Positions 54,269 through 62,517 of a stretch of DNA of 64,000 nucleotides are shown here, one piece after another. A program made the translations under genes and the position numbers. Numbering within the stretch: position 1 is the stretch's first letter; the number at the start of each line of letters is the position of its first letter. The notes below the pieces were generated by a model. It saw nothing but the letters and a program-made list of their open reading frames with translations, had not been told where the DNA came from and did not search any database. The stretch is from Streptomyces sp. SM11. GTDB taxonomy: Bacteria > Actinomycetota > Actinomycetes > Streptomycetales > Streptomycetaceae. The DNA is taken from NCBI RefSeq assembly GCF_002910905.1, contig NZ_NEUE01000244.1, positions 39,578-103,577 of the forward strand, given 5' to 3'.

Positions 54269-55116
54269 ACGGGACCATTGAAGCGGGCGGGATCACCCTG
54301 TCCTACGAGGAGACCGGTAGCGGCGAGCCCGTCGTACTGGTCATGGGCGCGGGTTCCCCGGGGCGGGTGTGGCGTCCGTATCAGGTGCCGGCGCTTGCGG
54401 CCGCCGGATTCCGGGTCATCACCTTCGACAACCGGGGAGTGGGAGACAGCTCGGAGTGCCCGGAAGGGTTCACGCTGGCCGACCTCACCGACGACCTCGC
54501 TGCCGTCGTCGAGCAGGTCGCGGGCGGCACCGCCCACGTGGTGGGCACCTCCCTTGGCGCCCGGATGGCTCAGCGGCTGGCGACAACACGGCCCGAGCTG
54601 GTCGACCGGCTCGCTCTGCTGGCGACCAGAGGGCGAGCCGACGCCTCGCTCACCGCCTACGTCCGAGCCCAGATCGCGGTCCAGCAGCAAAGCCTGGTCC
54701 TCCCTCCGGAGGTGTTGGCGACGATGGGAGCACTGGCCAACCTGTCCCCCGCGAGTCTGCGCGACGAGGTCACCGCCGAGGACTGGCTCGCCATGCTGAG
54801 CATGGCGCCCCCGACACCGTCGGCCGGAGTGCGGCGCCAGTTCGAAGCCGCGCTGACCCACTTCCCGGACACCGTTTCCGAGCTGGGCTGGATCACGGCT
54901 CCCACCCTGGTGCTCGCGTTCGCCGACGACCGGCTCTCCCCGCCGCACCTCGGTATCGAGGTGGCCGGAGCGATCTCCGGGGCTCATTGTGAAGTAGTAG
55001 CGGACACAGGCCACTTCGGCTACCTGGAGCGGCCCGACGAGGTCAACGACCTGCTGGTCGACTTTCTCACCGACCGTTTCTCTCGACCGGACCGCTCCAG
55101 TGTGCGGCGGAGGTAA
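54265..55116 (+). CDS. Alpha/beta hydrolase, possible release or siderophore esterase
   Basis: A 283-residue alpha/beta-hydrolase. The nucleophile serine is in GTSLGA, the acid is in FADDRLSPP and the histidine is in DTGHFGYLERP. The oxyanion region is VMGAGSPGRVW. It starts at GTG 54265, overlapping the last NRPS gene, and is the final gene of the operon. None of the synthetases has a thioesterase domain, so this enzyme could release the product. It could alternatively hydrolyse an ester in the ferric siderophore to free iron. It does not look like a typical type II thioesterase (no GHSMGA). Confidence 0.82.
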   Translation: MNGTIEAGGITLSYEETGSGEPVVLVMGAGSPGRVWRPYQVPALAAAGFRVITFDNRGVGDSSECPEGFTLADLTDDLAAVVEQVAGGTAHVVGTSLGARMAQRLATTRPELVDRLALLATRGRADASLTAYVRAQIAVQQQSLVLPPEVLATMGALANLSPASLRDEVTAEDWLAMLSMAPPTPSAGVRRQFEAALTHFPDTVSELGWITAPTLVLAFADDRLSPPHLGIEVAGAISGAHCEVVADTGHFGYLERPDEVNDLLVDFLTDRFSRPDRSSVRRR

Positions 55117-55249
55117 TTGTTGCCCCGGGCCTTACTGATGACAGCAGCCCGGATGCCGAGGAGCTTCGTCGGCCGCGACAGGGTCGGCCACGTCTCGCCG
55201 TCTGCCCTGATCCTGCTCAGCGGCCCGTCGTGGGGCATGACGTGAGGGA

Positions 55250-55533
55250 CTCAGCCCACGTGGGCCGCTGTACTCGGACGGGCCTGGGTCGCCGAACTCA
55301 CCCGGGGGCTGGGCTTGATCCAAGGCCGTGGCTCCGATCGAGGCCGACTGGTCGACCAGGGCCGTTCCGTGCTTGGCCTGGAGTTGCCCGAACAGCTCGC
55401 GGAGCTTGGGCTCGGTGTCGGGCAGGCGTTTGTCAAACGCCTTCTTCCCGGCTGGGGTGACGGCTGTGGCGTGGTGTTCGCCACTGCCGACGTCCAGGCC
55501 CAGGTGGACGTCGATGCCGCCGGTCTCGATCAC
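55250..55533 (-). mobile_element. IS110-family transposase N-terminal remnant
   Basis: The minus strand from GTG 55533 reads IDVHLGLDVGSGEHHATAV, TPAGKKAFDKRLPDTEPKL and RELFGQLQAKHGTALVDQSA. This is the start of an IS110 (DEDD) transposase, with the first catalytic Asp in LGLDVG. Similarity fades after SIGATALDQ, and about 300 residues are missing. It lies just after the siderophore operon. Confidence 0.75.
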
Positions 55534-55989
55534 GTGCGTCCTCCGGTGGCGTCTCTGCCCGGCCTCGTCCACGGCACCGATCGCCTCATTCACCCTACGA
55601 AGAGACTCCCGACCTGCGGAGAGTCGGTGGCCATGCCCCTAATCAGCAGTCAGCCAGTGCCTCTGGGCCTGGTGACACTACCCCGGATCATGTTCAACAG
55701 GGAGGGCATGCCGGGCCCGGAGGCCGGCAGCCCCGTTGCGGGGCCACCGAAGAAGGATGTGGAGTGTCGGTGGCCAGTTAGATTCCCCGCTGGCGGCCAC
55801 CTGACGAGTAGTAACTTGGCCACGAATCTCGCTACAGTCAGTAGCGGAGCAGAGTGCACTACCCCGGGCAACCCGCGCTCGGTCAGCACGTCACTTCCGA
55901 GCCAGCGGTTCCGGTCGGCCTCGAGGTGAGCGGGAACACTGAACAAGTACCTTGAGTAACTCATGCGTAATTCTCAGTGAGGATTGGTA
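55534..55989. other. Non-coding region upstream of the IS110 remnant
   Basis: No gene was supported. In intact IS110 elements the stretch before the transposase start is the non-coding end that encodes the bridge RNA, so the first 150 bases or so may be such a relic; a small inverted repeat (ACTCCCGACCTGCGGAGAGT) sits near 55608-55627. The rest leads to the bacilliredoxin gene. Confidence 0.35.
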
Positions 55990-56709
55990 ATGCCGTACTC
56001 TCCACTGCTGATCAAGCCCATGCGGGAAGAGCTGACCAGCATCGGCTTCGTCGAGCTGGGCACCGCCGACGACGTCGACCGCGCCATGAAGAAGGCCACC
56101 ACCGGCGTGACCCTGGTGGTCATCAACTCCGTTGACGGCTGCTCAGCCGGCATGGCGCGCCCCGGTGTCCGGCTTGCCCTCGAAGGTGACGCCAAGCGCC
56201 CGGACCAGCTGCTCACCGTCTTCGACGAGCAGGATGTCGAAGCCACAGCCCAGCTGCGCTCCTACTTCGCGGACGTCCCCCCGTCCCACCCTTCCATCAC
56301 CCTCTTCAAGGACGGCGAACTCGTCCACTTCGTCCCTCGCCACCGCATCGAAGGCCGCGACGCCCAGAGTCTCGCCATCGACCTCGAGTCCGCCTTCAAC
56401 GAGTTCGGCCAGCAGCGGGTCTGTCAAGAAAAGCGGCCTCCCCGCCCGTCGCCGCCCCTCCAACCGTCACAAACTCAAAAACCCCCGCGACTGGACCCCG
56501 GGCGGCTACCTCCCCGGCACCACACCCGAGAACTGATCCACCCCACCCCTCACACCCCATCTGAACAGCACAAACGCATCTGGCCCTCTGCGAACCCGCA
56601 GAGGGCCAGATCACGTCCACCACAACAACAAAGCCGGTCAAAGCGACAGAGTGTCGCTTTGACCGGCTTTATTCGGTCGGTTGACCCTGGTGTCCGAGGG
56701 GGGACTTGA
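55990..56709 (+). CDS. BrxA/BrxB-family bacilliredoxin with altered C-terminus
   Basis: The first 140 residues match the bacilliredoxin family, which handles mixed disulfides of low-molecular-weight thiols: SPLLIKPMREELTSIGFVEL, TTGVTLVVINSVDGCSAGMA, LLTVFDEQDVEATAQLRSYF, PPSHPSITLFKDGELVHFV and AFNEF. Two oddities are visible. The usual CGC active-site motif reads DGC here, leaving one cysteine. After about residue 140, where the family normally ends, the frame stays open for another 100 residues of Pro/Arg-rich sequence through two hairpins and into the tRNA-Leu. The 3' end has probably been replaced by a recombination. The start is ATG 55990 behind AGGA. Confidence 0.75.
   Translation: MPYSPLLIKPMREELTSIGFVELGTADDVDRAMKKATTGVTLVVINSVDGCSAGMARPGVRLALEGDAKRPDQLLTVFDEQDVEATAQLRSYFADVPPSHPSITLFKDGELVHFVPRHRIEGRDAQSLAIDLESAFNEFGQQRVCQEKRPPRPSPPLQPSQTQKPPRLDPGRLPPRHHTRELIHPTPHTPSEQHKRIWPSANPQRARSRPPQQQSRSKRQSVALTGFIRSVDPGVRGGT
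56580..56609. terminator. Hairpin terminator, first of two
   Basis: A perfect 13-bp stem (CTGGCCCTCTGCG / CGCAGAGGGCCAG) with loop AACC. It lies between the bacilliredoxin and the tRNA. The equivalent hairpin at the left repeat is degraded. Confidence 0.75.
56590..56692 (+). repeat. Direct repeat, right copy, overlapping tRNA-Leu 3' end (attR-like)
   Basis: A 103-bp copy matching 2151-2253 at 101 positions. Its right end covers the tRNA-Leu CACCA terminus, and its body is the tRNA's terminator. The tRNA and both hairpins are intact here, so this is the original chromosomal site. Confidence 0.9.
56630..56670 (-). terminator. Terminator of tRNA-Leu
   Basis: A 19-bp perfect stem with loop GAG, flanked by A on one side and T on the other. 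It lies 17 bases beyond the encoded CCA of the tRNA, in the right place to end its transcription. Confidence 0.85.
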
Positions 56710-56775
56710 ACCCCCACGCCCGATAAAGGGCACTAGCACCTCAAGCTAGCGCGTCTGCCATTCCGCCACCCGGAC
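56688..56775 (-). tRNA. tRNA-Leu (anticodon GAG)
   Basis: The minus strand begins GTCCGGGTGGCGGAATGGCA and ends CTCGGAC, A, CCA. The acceptor stem pairs fully with one G-T. The anticodon stem CTAGC/GCTAG encloses loop TTGAGGT, giving anticodon GAG for CUC/CUU codons. The long variable arm (around TGCCCTTTATCGGGCG) is typical of tRNA-Leu. The CCA end is encoded. Its 3' end is part of the 103-bp direct repeat. Confidence 0.96.
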
Positions 56776-56938
56776 AAGGTGTCTGCCGTTCGCGGTGCGT
56801 TCCCCGCGTCGACATGGAAACCATACCAGGGGTTCGGCGCGCCCTTCACCCGCATATCCCGTGGTCAGTGCGGTGCGGCGTGCCGGTGCGACCTCGGCGT
56901 CCCCGGTCCGCGGAGGTCCCGGGGCTACCTTCGCGTCC

Positions 56939-58243
56939 ATGAGTGATCGCGGCTACCGCCGGCCCCGTCCGCTGTCCCCTCTGCGTGAGCATCTGCGTGA
57001 CACGTTCTGGTTCGCCCCGACCATGGGGTTCGTCTGCGTGTTCGTACTGTGGCTGGTCGCCACCGAGCTGGACGACGCGATCGTCTCGCTGCTCCAGCGG
57101 GAGGGGGCGTACGACGAGCTCGGCGAGCTGATCGCGTTCTCCCAGGACACGAAGACGATCGTCACCACGATCAGCTCGGCGATGATGACGTTCATCGGGG
57201 TCGTGTTCAGCATCTCGCTGGTCGCGGTGCAGATGGCGAGCGGCCAGCTGACACCCCGGGTGGTGCGGATCTTCGTCAGGAGCCGGATCAGCAAGCTCAC
57301 GCTGACGGTGTTCCTGGCGACGTTCCTCTTCTCGCTGCTCGTGCTCTCCTCGTTCGAGAGCGAGACCGACCCGCGCCGGGTGGTCTCGGTCCCGCTCGTG
57401 CAGAGCCTGCTCATTCTGGTACTGCTCGGGCTGAGTCTGTTGCTCTTCGTCGTCTACGTGAGTGCGACGCTGCGGCTGATGCAGGTGGGGCCCGTCGTCG
57501 ACAGGATCGCGCGGGACTCGTTCCGGGTGCTGGGCAGGATGCCGCGGGGGCCGCGGGGAGAGGTCGAGCCGGGGCCCGAGACCGCGCGGGTGATGTACGA
57601 GGGGCGGGCCGGGGTGCTGCGGGACGTGAACACGGCACGGCTGGTCCGGGCCGCGCGGCGGCAGGACGTCGTACTGCGGCTCATCCCGCGGATCGGCGAC
57701 TTCGTGGTACCGGGGACGCCGGTCCTCGCCGTCCACGGCGGGGCCGTGCCGCCTCGGCACCGCCTCCGGTACACGGTGTCCGTCTCGGTGGAGCGCACCC
57801 TGCACCAGGACCTGGCGTTCGGGCTGCGGCAGCTCACGGACATCGCGCTGCGGGCCCTGTCGACGTCCGTGAACGATCCGACCACCGCCGTGCAGTGCCT
57901 GGACCGGATCGTGCAGTTCCTCGCGGCCGTGGCACCTCTGCCGCTCGGCACCGTCCACCACCGGGACCGGGCCGGGCGGGTGCGCCTCGTGCAGGACGGT
58001 CCGGGGTGGGACGACCTGGTCGACCTCGCCTTCGAGGAGATCCGCTGGTGTGTCGCCGGGAGTCCCCAGGTGACGCGGCGGCTCATGGCGGGCCTCGACG
58101 ACCTGCTGCTGCTCGCCCCCGAGGACCGGAGGATGTCTCTGGTCAGGCATCGTGCGCTGCTCGTCCAGACCGTGGAGCGCACGGTGCCGGTGCCCGCCGA
58201 CCGCGCGTTCGCCCTGCTGCCGGACCGCCAGGGCATCGGGTAG
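56939..58243 (+). CDS. DUF2254 membrane protein
   Basis: A 434-residue predicted membrane protein of the DUF2254 family. About four membrane helices lie in the first 150 residues (FAPTMGFVCVFVLWLVATEL; MMTFIGVVFSISLVAVQMAS; LTVFLATFLFSLLVL; LLILVLLGLSLLLFVVYV). The remainder is a soluble domain with DLAFGLRQLTDIALRALSTS and NDPTTAVQCLDRI, conserved in the family. Function unknown; it is often found singly in actinobacterial chromosomes. It starts at ATG 56939. It lies outside the direct repeat and belongs to the chromosome. Confidence 0.85.
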   Translation: MSDRGYRRPRPLSPLREHLRDTFWFAPTMGFVCVFVLWLVATELDDAIVSLLQREGAYDELGELIAFSQDTKTIVTTISSAMMTFIGVVFSISLVAVQMASGQLTPRVVRIFVRSRISKLTLTVFLATFLFSLLVLSSFESETDPRRVVSVPLVQSLLILVLLGLSLLLFVVYVSATLRLMQVGPVVDRIARDSFRVLGRMPRGPRGEVEPGPETARVMYEGRAGVLRDVNTARLVRAARRQDVVLRLIPRIGDFVVPGTPVLAVHGGAVPPRHRLRYTVSVSVERTLHQDLAFGLRQLTDIALRALSTSVNDPTTAVQCLDRIVQFLAAVAPLPLGTVHHRDRAGRVRLVQDGPGWDDLVDLAFEEIRWCVAGSPQVTRRLMAGLDDLLLLAPEDRRMSLVRHRALLVQTVERTVPVPADRAFALLPDRQGIG

Positions 58244-58259
58244 CCCCGGCCCTGCCGCC

Positions 58260-58288
58260 CGGCCCGCCGGAGAGCCTCCGGCGGGCCG
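58260..58288. terminator. Bidirectional terminator
   Basis: A 13-bp perfect stem (CGGCCCGCCGGAG / CTCCGGCGGGCCG) with a 3-nt loop between two converging genes, the DUF2254 gene and the sugar-phosphate isomerase remnant. Confidence 0.8.
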
Positions 58289-58299
58289 GGCCTCACGCG

Positions 58300-59129
58300 T
58301 CAGTCGCCGCAGCGGCCCTCGCGCAGGGAGTACAGGTGCTCGCTCGACTTGCGGGCGAAGGCGAGCGACTCGACCGGGTTGTCGTGCTCGGCCTGCCAGT
58401 GGTGGTACGTCCGGCCACGGTGGGTCCGGCCCGTGACCTTGGACAGGAACGTCTTGTAGTCGATGTCCCCGTCGCCGACGTCCGACATGCGGTAGCCGTC
58501 GCGCGTCGCGTCGTCGCGGACGCCGTCCTTGACGTGGAACAGGGGGTAGCGGTCCGGGTTCTTCAGGACGTACTTCAGCGGGTCGAGCGGGGCCGGGCTG
58601 CCGTCCACGCGCTCGCTGAAGCGGAACTGGGCGCAGAACGCCCAGTAGATGTCCATCTCCAGGTAGACGAGGTCCGGGTCGGTCTCTTCGAGCAACACGT
58701 CGTAGAGACGTACGCGCGGCTTGTCGGTCGCGAAGGAGAACTCCTCGGCGTGGTTGTGCTGGTAGAACTTCATGCCGCGCTTACGGGCGGCCGCCCCGTA
58801 CGTGTTGAAGTCCTCGGCCGCCCGCTTCCACCCGTCCACCGTGTCGCCGTAGCGGAACGGGCCCGAGGCCGTGCCGATGTGCTTGAGGCCGAGGGCCTGG
58901 GCGTCGTCCAGGACCTTCTCAAGGTTCTGGGCAAAGGTGTAGGCGCCGGGGTTGTTGTCGTCGTAGTAGCCGACGTGGCTCCCGATCGGGTTGAGGCCGT
59001 GGTCGCGGGCCAGCCTCTTGAGCTGGGCCAGGGTGATGGCGCCGGCCGAGCCCTGGGTGTAGCCCGCGAACTCGATCTCGTCGTAGCCGTACTTCTCCAG
59101 TTCGGTGAAGACGGGGCCGAAGCCGCGAT
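58300..59129 (-). pseudogene. Sugar phosphate isomerase/epimerase, N-terminus removed by IS
   Basis: A TIM-barrel sugar isomerase/epimerase of the xylose-isomerase-like superfamily. Recognisable parts are FTELEKYGYDEIEFAGYTQG, LARDHGLNPIGSHVGYY, HIGTASGPFRYGD, FYQHNHAEEF, YLEMDIYWAF and FHVKDG, with the metal-binding Glu, His and Asp residues in place. The frame is open to the junction with the IS at about 59129, but the start codon and the first 30-60 residues, including any signal peptide, are gone. The first in-frame start is GTG 58839, which would lose half the barrel. It is therefore a broken gene. Confidence 0.82.
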
Positions 59130-59937
59130 CTGGGAGAGGGTCTTCCAGGGCCGCTGTGGTTTGATCAGCTCGGTCTTGAACAGGCCGATCGTGCTCTCCA
59201 TCAGGGCGTTGTCGTACGCGTCGCCGACCGAGCCGATCGATGCCGCGATGCCGGCCACGTCCAGGTGTTCGGCCAGCTTGAAGCTGGTGTATTGGCTGCC
59301 CGCATCGCTGTGGTGTATCAACTCGCCCCGAGTATGGGGGTGTTCATCGCGGTCGCGCTGCCACAGCGCCATTTCCAGAGCGTCCAGGACGAGCCGGGTC
59401 TCCTTCGACGTCGCGGCGGACCAGCCGACGACGCGACGGGAGAAGGTGTCCACGACGAAGGCGACGTGGACCACCCCGGCCCAGGCCGCCACATGCGTGA
59501 AATCCGCGACCCAGCAGCGGTTCGGCGCGGTGGCGACGAAGCCGCGGTCCACCCGGTCCGGTGCCCGCTCGGCCTGCTGGTCCGGGATCGTGGTGATGAC
59601 CTTCCTGCCGCGGACGGCGCCGGTGATGCCCAGCTCGCGCATCAGCCGCTCCACGGTGCAGCGGGCCACCGCATGGCCCCGCCGGTTCAGCTCCCGCCAG
59701 ATCTTCCTCGCCCCGCAGACACGGCAGTTGTCGATGTGGACCTGCCGGATCAGCTCCCTGAGTTCCGTGTCCCGCACGGTCCGGGCGGACGGGGCGGCCA
59801 TGCGTTGGTGGTGGGCGTAGTAGGTGGAAGGGGCGATCTGGCAGTCGTGCTCGGTGAGCGTCCTGCAGATCGGCTCGACCCCGCCGAAGCGGTCCCGGTG
59901 CTCGTCGATGAACGCTACGAGCGTGTGTGTGGCCGGT
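59130..59937 (-). pseudogene. IS3-family transposase orfB, C-terminally truncated
   Basis: The DDE integrase part of the IS3 transposase: LVAFIDEHRDRF, then CRVCGARKIWRELNRRG, WVADFTHVAAWAGVVHVAFV (first Asp), HHSDAGSQYTS (second Asp) and SIGSVGDAYDNALMES (Glu region: MESTIGLFKTEL). The catalytic triad is present, but the last 50 or so residues after KTLSQ are replaced by out-of-frame isomerase sequence, so activity is unlikely. In the intact element it is made by a -1 frameshift from orfA. Confidence 0.85.
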
Positions 59938-60241
59938 CGGGCTCGGCCGCGAAGAAACTCGCCGCCGCCTTCAGGATCTCGTTGGCCCGCTTCAGCTCGG
60001 CGATCTCCTTCTTCATCGCCTTGAGCCGGGCCGATTCCTCCGTGGTCGTCCCCGGCCGTGCCCCCGCGTCGATCTCGTGCCGCTTCAGCCAGTTCCGCAG
60101 CGTCTCACGGGAACCGATGCCGAGCTTCTCGGTGACCGCCTGCAGAGCGGCCGTCTCGTTCGGGTAGCCGTCGCGCACCTCAGCGACCATGCGCACCGCA
60201 CGACGGCGGAGCTCAAGCGGGCAACGGGAAGGTCGTGCCAT
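59915..60241 (-). CDS. IS3-family transposase orfA
   Basis: A 108-residue DNA-binding protein. Its N-terminal helix-turn-helix is MARPSRCPLELRRRAVRMVA to GSRETLRNWLKRHE, followed by a leucine-zipper-like coiled coil EESARLKAMKKEIAELKRAN. It starts at ATG 60241 and is intact, overlapping orfB in the -1 frame. Confidence 0.88.
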   Translation of the reverse strand: MARPSRCPLELRRRAVRMVAEVRDGYPNETAALQAVTEKLGIGSRETLRNWLKRHEIDAGARPGTTTEESARLKAMKKEIAELKRANEILKAAASFFAAEPDRPHTRS

Positions 60242-60406
60242 GACTCAATCCCTCCATGGAATCAAGCCTCCACCCGACCCGGGGCGGTTCAGTTCGTAAC
60301 CTGTCAATCATTGGTGGGGAGCTTGCCCTCTTCGAGGACCTCGCCCGTGCCGACTGGCCATGGCGCCCCGGACGAGAACGCAGGAGTCTCCCGTTCGCCG
60401 GACGGT

Positions 60407-61318
60407 TCAGCCCGGTGTGACGCAGCGTGCCTCGAAGGCGGCCCGGACGAGGTCGAGCAGGAGGGGCCGGGCCCCGAAGAGGGGTGAGTCGCGGTGCAGG
60501 GTGAGGAGGTGTCTCCCGATCAGAGGGTCGCCCGTGAGCCTGCGCATGGCTACGCCCTCACGTGCCCGGGCCGACCCCTGGGCCAGAGCGACGCCGACGC
60601 CTTGGGCGACCAGGTCGCAGAGGATGCTGAGGTCTCCGATCCGGTGGGGTGACATCCGGGGCGCGAATCCGGCCGGGGCGCAGGCGTCGGCCAGGGCCCC
60701 GTAGTCGTCGCAGCCCAGGTCGTGCGGCGGGAGTAGCCACGTCTCGTCGGCGAGGTCCGCGAGATCGACCCGGTCCTGTCCGGCGCGGGGGTGGCCCGCC
60801 GGAAGGATCACCACAACGGGTTCAAGTCCGATGACGTCGACGATGACCCCCTCGGGCGGGGTCGCGCCGAAACCGTCCAGGTCGACCAAGCATCCGGCGT
60901 CGACGGAACGGTCCTCAATTCCATTCATCGCGTCCCCCGTGGATGAGAACTGGACAAAGGTCACTGGATTGGTCACCGCGGCGGGCAGATGCAGCGTCAG
61001 GTGGCTCAGAATCGGCCCGGAGCTGCCGCCGACCGCTACCGGCTCCGCACCGTCCGCCGGGCGGAGCCGGTAGCTGCGAATCCGGTCGGCGCTGACCACT
61101 GCGGTCCGCGCGTGCGCGAGCACCAGTTCGCCGGCCCGTGTGGGTGCAACGCCGCAAGCCGAGCGCTCGAAGAGCGGTTGGCCGAACGACGCCTCGATCC
61201 GCCGCAGTTGGGTGGTCATAGCTGGCTGAGAGAGAAACAGGGCGGCGGCTGCCCTGGTCAGGCTGCCCGCTTCGGAGATTGCCAGCAGAATGCGGAGATG
61301 CCGCAGTTCCAGGTCCAT
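60407..61318 (-). CDS. LysR-family transcriptional regulator
   Basis: A 303-residue regulator. The winged helix-turn-helix is at residues 5-60 (LRHLRILLAISEAGSLTRAA, LFLSQPAMTTQLRRIE), and the ligand domain follows (VDAGCLVDLDGF; DLADETWLLPPHD). It starts at ATG 61318 and lies 114 bases downstream of the protease gene in the same direction. In Streptomyces such pairs often mean control of the secreted protease, but here the order (protease first) leaves that open. Target and inducer unknown. Confidence 0.9.
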   Translation of the reverse strand: MDLELRHLRILLAISEAGSLTRAAAALFLSQPAMTTQLRRIEASFGQPLFERSACGVAPTRAGELVLAHARTAVVSADRIRSYRLRPADGAEPVAVGGSSGPILSHLTLHLPAAVTNPVTFVQFSSTGDAMNGIEDRSVDAGCLVDLDGFGATPPEGVIVDVIGLEPVVVILPAGHPRAGQDRVDLADLADETWLLPPHDLGCDDYGALADACAPAGFAPRMSPHRIGDLSILCDLVAQGVGVALAQGSARAREGVAMRRLTGDPLIGRHLLTLHRDSPLFGARPLLLDLVRAAFEARCVTPG

Positions 61319-61432
61319 GGCTGGTTGAGGCTAGTTCACGCGCGGTGTCATGTCCACGATGTGAGAGGAGGCGGTCCTGTGTGGGCCGGACAGACGCTCG
61401 CCAGCCCGGCCCGCCCCCTCTCGGCTCCGTGG

Positions 61433-62215
61433 CTACAGTGCGCCGGTGTACTCCTGGATCCAGGATCGCCAGGCAGCCAGGTCCGTGTAGACGGCGCCGC
61501 CGACACCACAGGTGTCGCTTCCACTGCCGCTGCGACTGGTGGCGCCGGCCAGTTCGAGGCGGCCGTTTCGGTTGACCAGGGCGGGACCGCCGGAGTCGCC
61601 GTAGCAGGCGGTGCTGGAGGTGGTGCCCGCGATGCACAGCTCACGGCTGTTCACCATGCCCGAGCAGGAACTGTCGGGCAGAACCTTGGTCTCCAGCTGC
61701 TTGAGGTAGCGGGGCGCCGAGGAGGAGCAGCCGCGCTGCGGACAGGTCTGGCCCCAGCCGAGCAGCCGGGTGGCGGAATTGTCAGCGGGAGTGGTGGCGG
61801 TGATCGGTACGGGCGTGTTGGAGACCTGGCTGCTGAGGCGGAGCAAGGCTATGTCCTGACCGGCCATGCTCTGACTGGTGGACGGGCGAACGATCTGTGA
61901 GACGCCGGCCAGAGTTCCCCCGCTGAGGTGGTCGTTGGAGCCTACCCTCACGCGCAGGGATGAGGCCGGGAGCGCGCCATTGCCGTATGTACAGTGCAGG
62001 GCCGTGACCATCCAGCCCGGGGAGATGAGCGAGGCACCGCAGTAGTGGCCGCCGCCGTTGACCTGGATGGAGCCCATGAACGAGTAGGTGGAGGTGGCCT
62101 GCCCACCGCCGACGATGGGTTTCGGAGCGGCGGACGCGGCGCCGGTGAAGGCCGGGGCGGCGACGGCCACGCCGAGGGCGATGCCCGCGGCGATCAAGGA
62201 GCGAGGCAGGAGCAT
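61433..62215 (-). CDS. Secreted chymotrypsin-like serine protease (S1 family)
   Basis: A 260-residue exported protease. The signal peptide is at residues 1-29 (hydrophobic core IAAGIALGVAVAAPAF, then ASAA), a short propeptide follows, and the mature enzyme begins near IVGG. The catalytic triad is H74 (VTALHC), D121 (GQDIALL) and S208 (GDSGGP). The position equivalent to trypsin D189 is T202, so chymotrypsin-like rather than trypsin specificity is expected. Three cysteine pairs are plausible. It starts at ATG 62215. It is a stand-alone secreted enzyme outside the island. Confidence 0.92.
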   Translation of the reverse strand: MLLPRSLIAAGIALGVAVAAPAFTGAASAAPKPIVGGGQATSTYSFMGSIQVNGGGHYCGASLISPGWMVTALHCTYGNGALPASSLRVRVGSNDHLSGGTLAGVSQIVRPSTSQSMAGQDIALLRLSSQVSNTPVPITATTPADNSATRLLGWGQTCPQRGCSSSAPRYLKQLETKVLPDSSCSGMVNSRELCIAGTTSSTACYGDSGGPALVNRNGRLELAGATSRSGSGSDTCGVGGAVYTDLAAWRSWIQEYTGAL

Positions 62216-62517
62216 GAGAGATCCTTCGTGAGGGTGACGTGGGAGGCGTGGCGGCGGGCCGGTCTCTGCTCGTGGTCCCAGCTTGTTCGTGGCCCGTCAA
62301 CCTGCCGTCCACCGAAGTATGTGAGGCGGTCGTACCGGTCCGCCAATGCCAGCGACCCATAACATCCGGGAGTACCAGGCGGTAGTCCCGGGTCTCCCGG
62401 CCAACCCGGACCGCCGCGTCGCAGATCCGGGGTCGGCAGTCTCCGAGGCTCCCCCTGCGACAGGTGGCAATCTGCCCAAAGGTTCAAAAGGATGCGACAT
62501 GCGCGAGTTGACAGGCT
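62216..62517. other. Intergenic region with a recombination scar
   Basis: It separates the protease from the truncated sugar ATPase. No gene was supported. The right end, CTCTAGATCAATCGGCGG, is where the ATPase frame hits a TAG stop. Confidence 0.4.

Larger units (their letters stand above)
59130..60291 (-). mobile_element. IS3-family element, truncated at one end
   Basis: It contains orfA and orfB in the usual overlapping -1 arrangement. The intact end at 60291 has the terminal sequence TGAACCGCCCCGGGTCGGG (read on the minus strand). The other end is missing, because orfB stops after KPQRPWKTLSQ and runs straight into the sugar isomerase. No matching inverted repeat exists there, so an adjacent deletion removed the IS end together with the isomerase start. 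Confidence 0.85.

Noticed and set aside
55020..55238. Minus-strand frame ending in RPTKLLGIRAAVISKARGNN
   Set aside because: It looked like a possible transposon or regulator fragment, but no family could be named and most of it is antisense to the hydrolase gene.
57049..59820. 923-residue open frame on the plus strand
   Set aside because: It crosses the DUF2254 gene in another frame, a strong terminator and two genes on the opposite strand. It is a chance frame.
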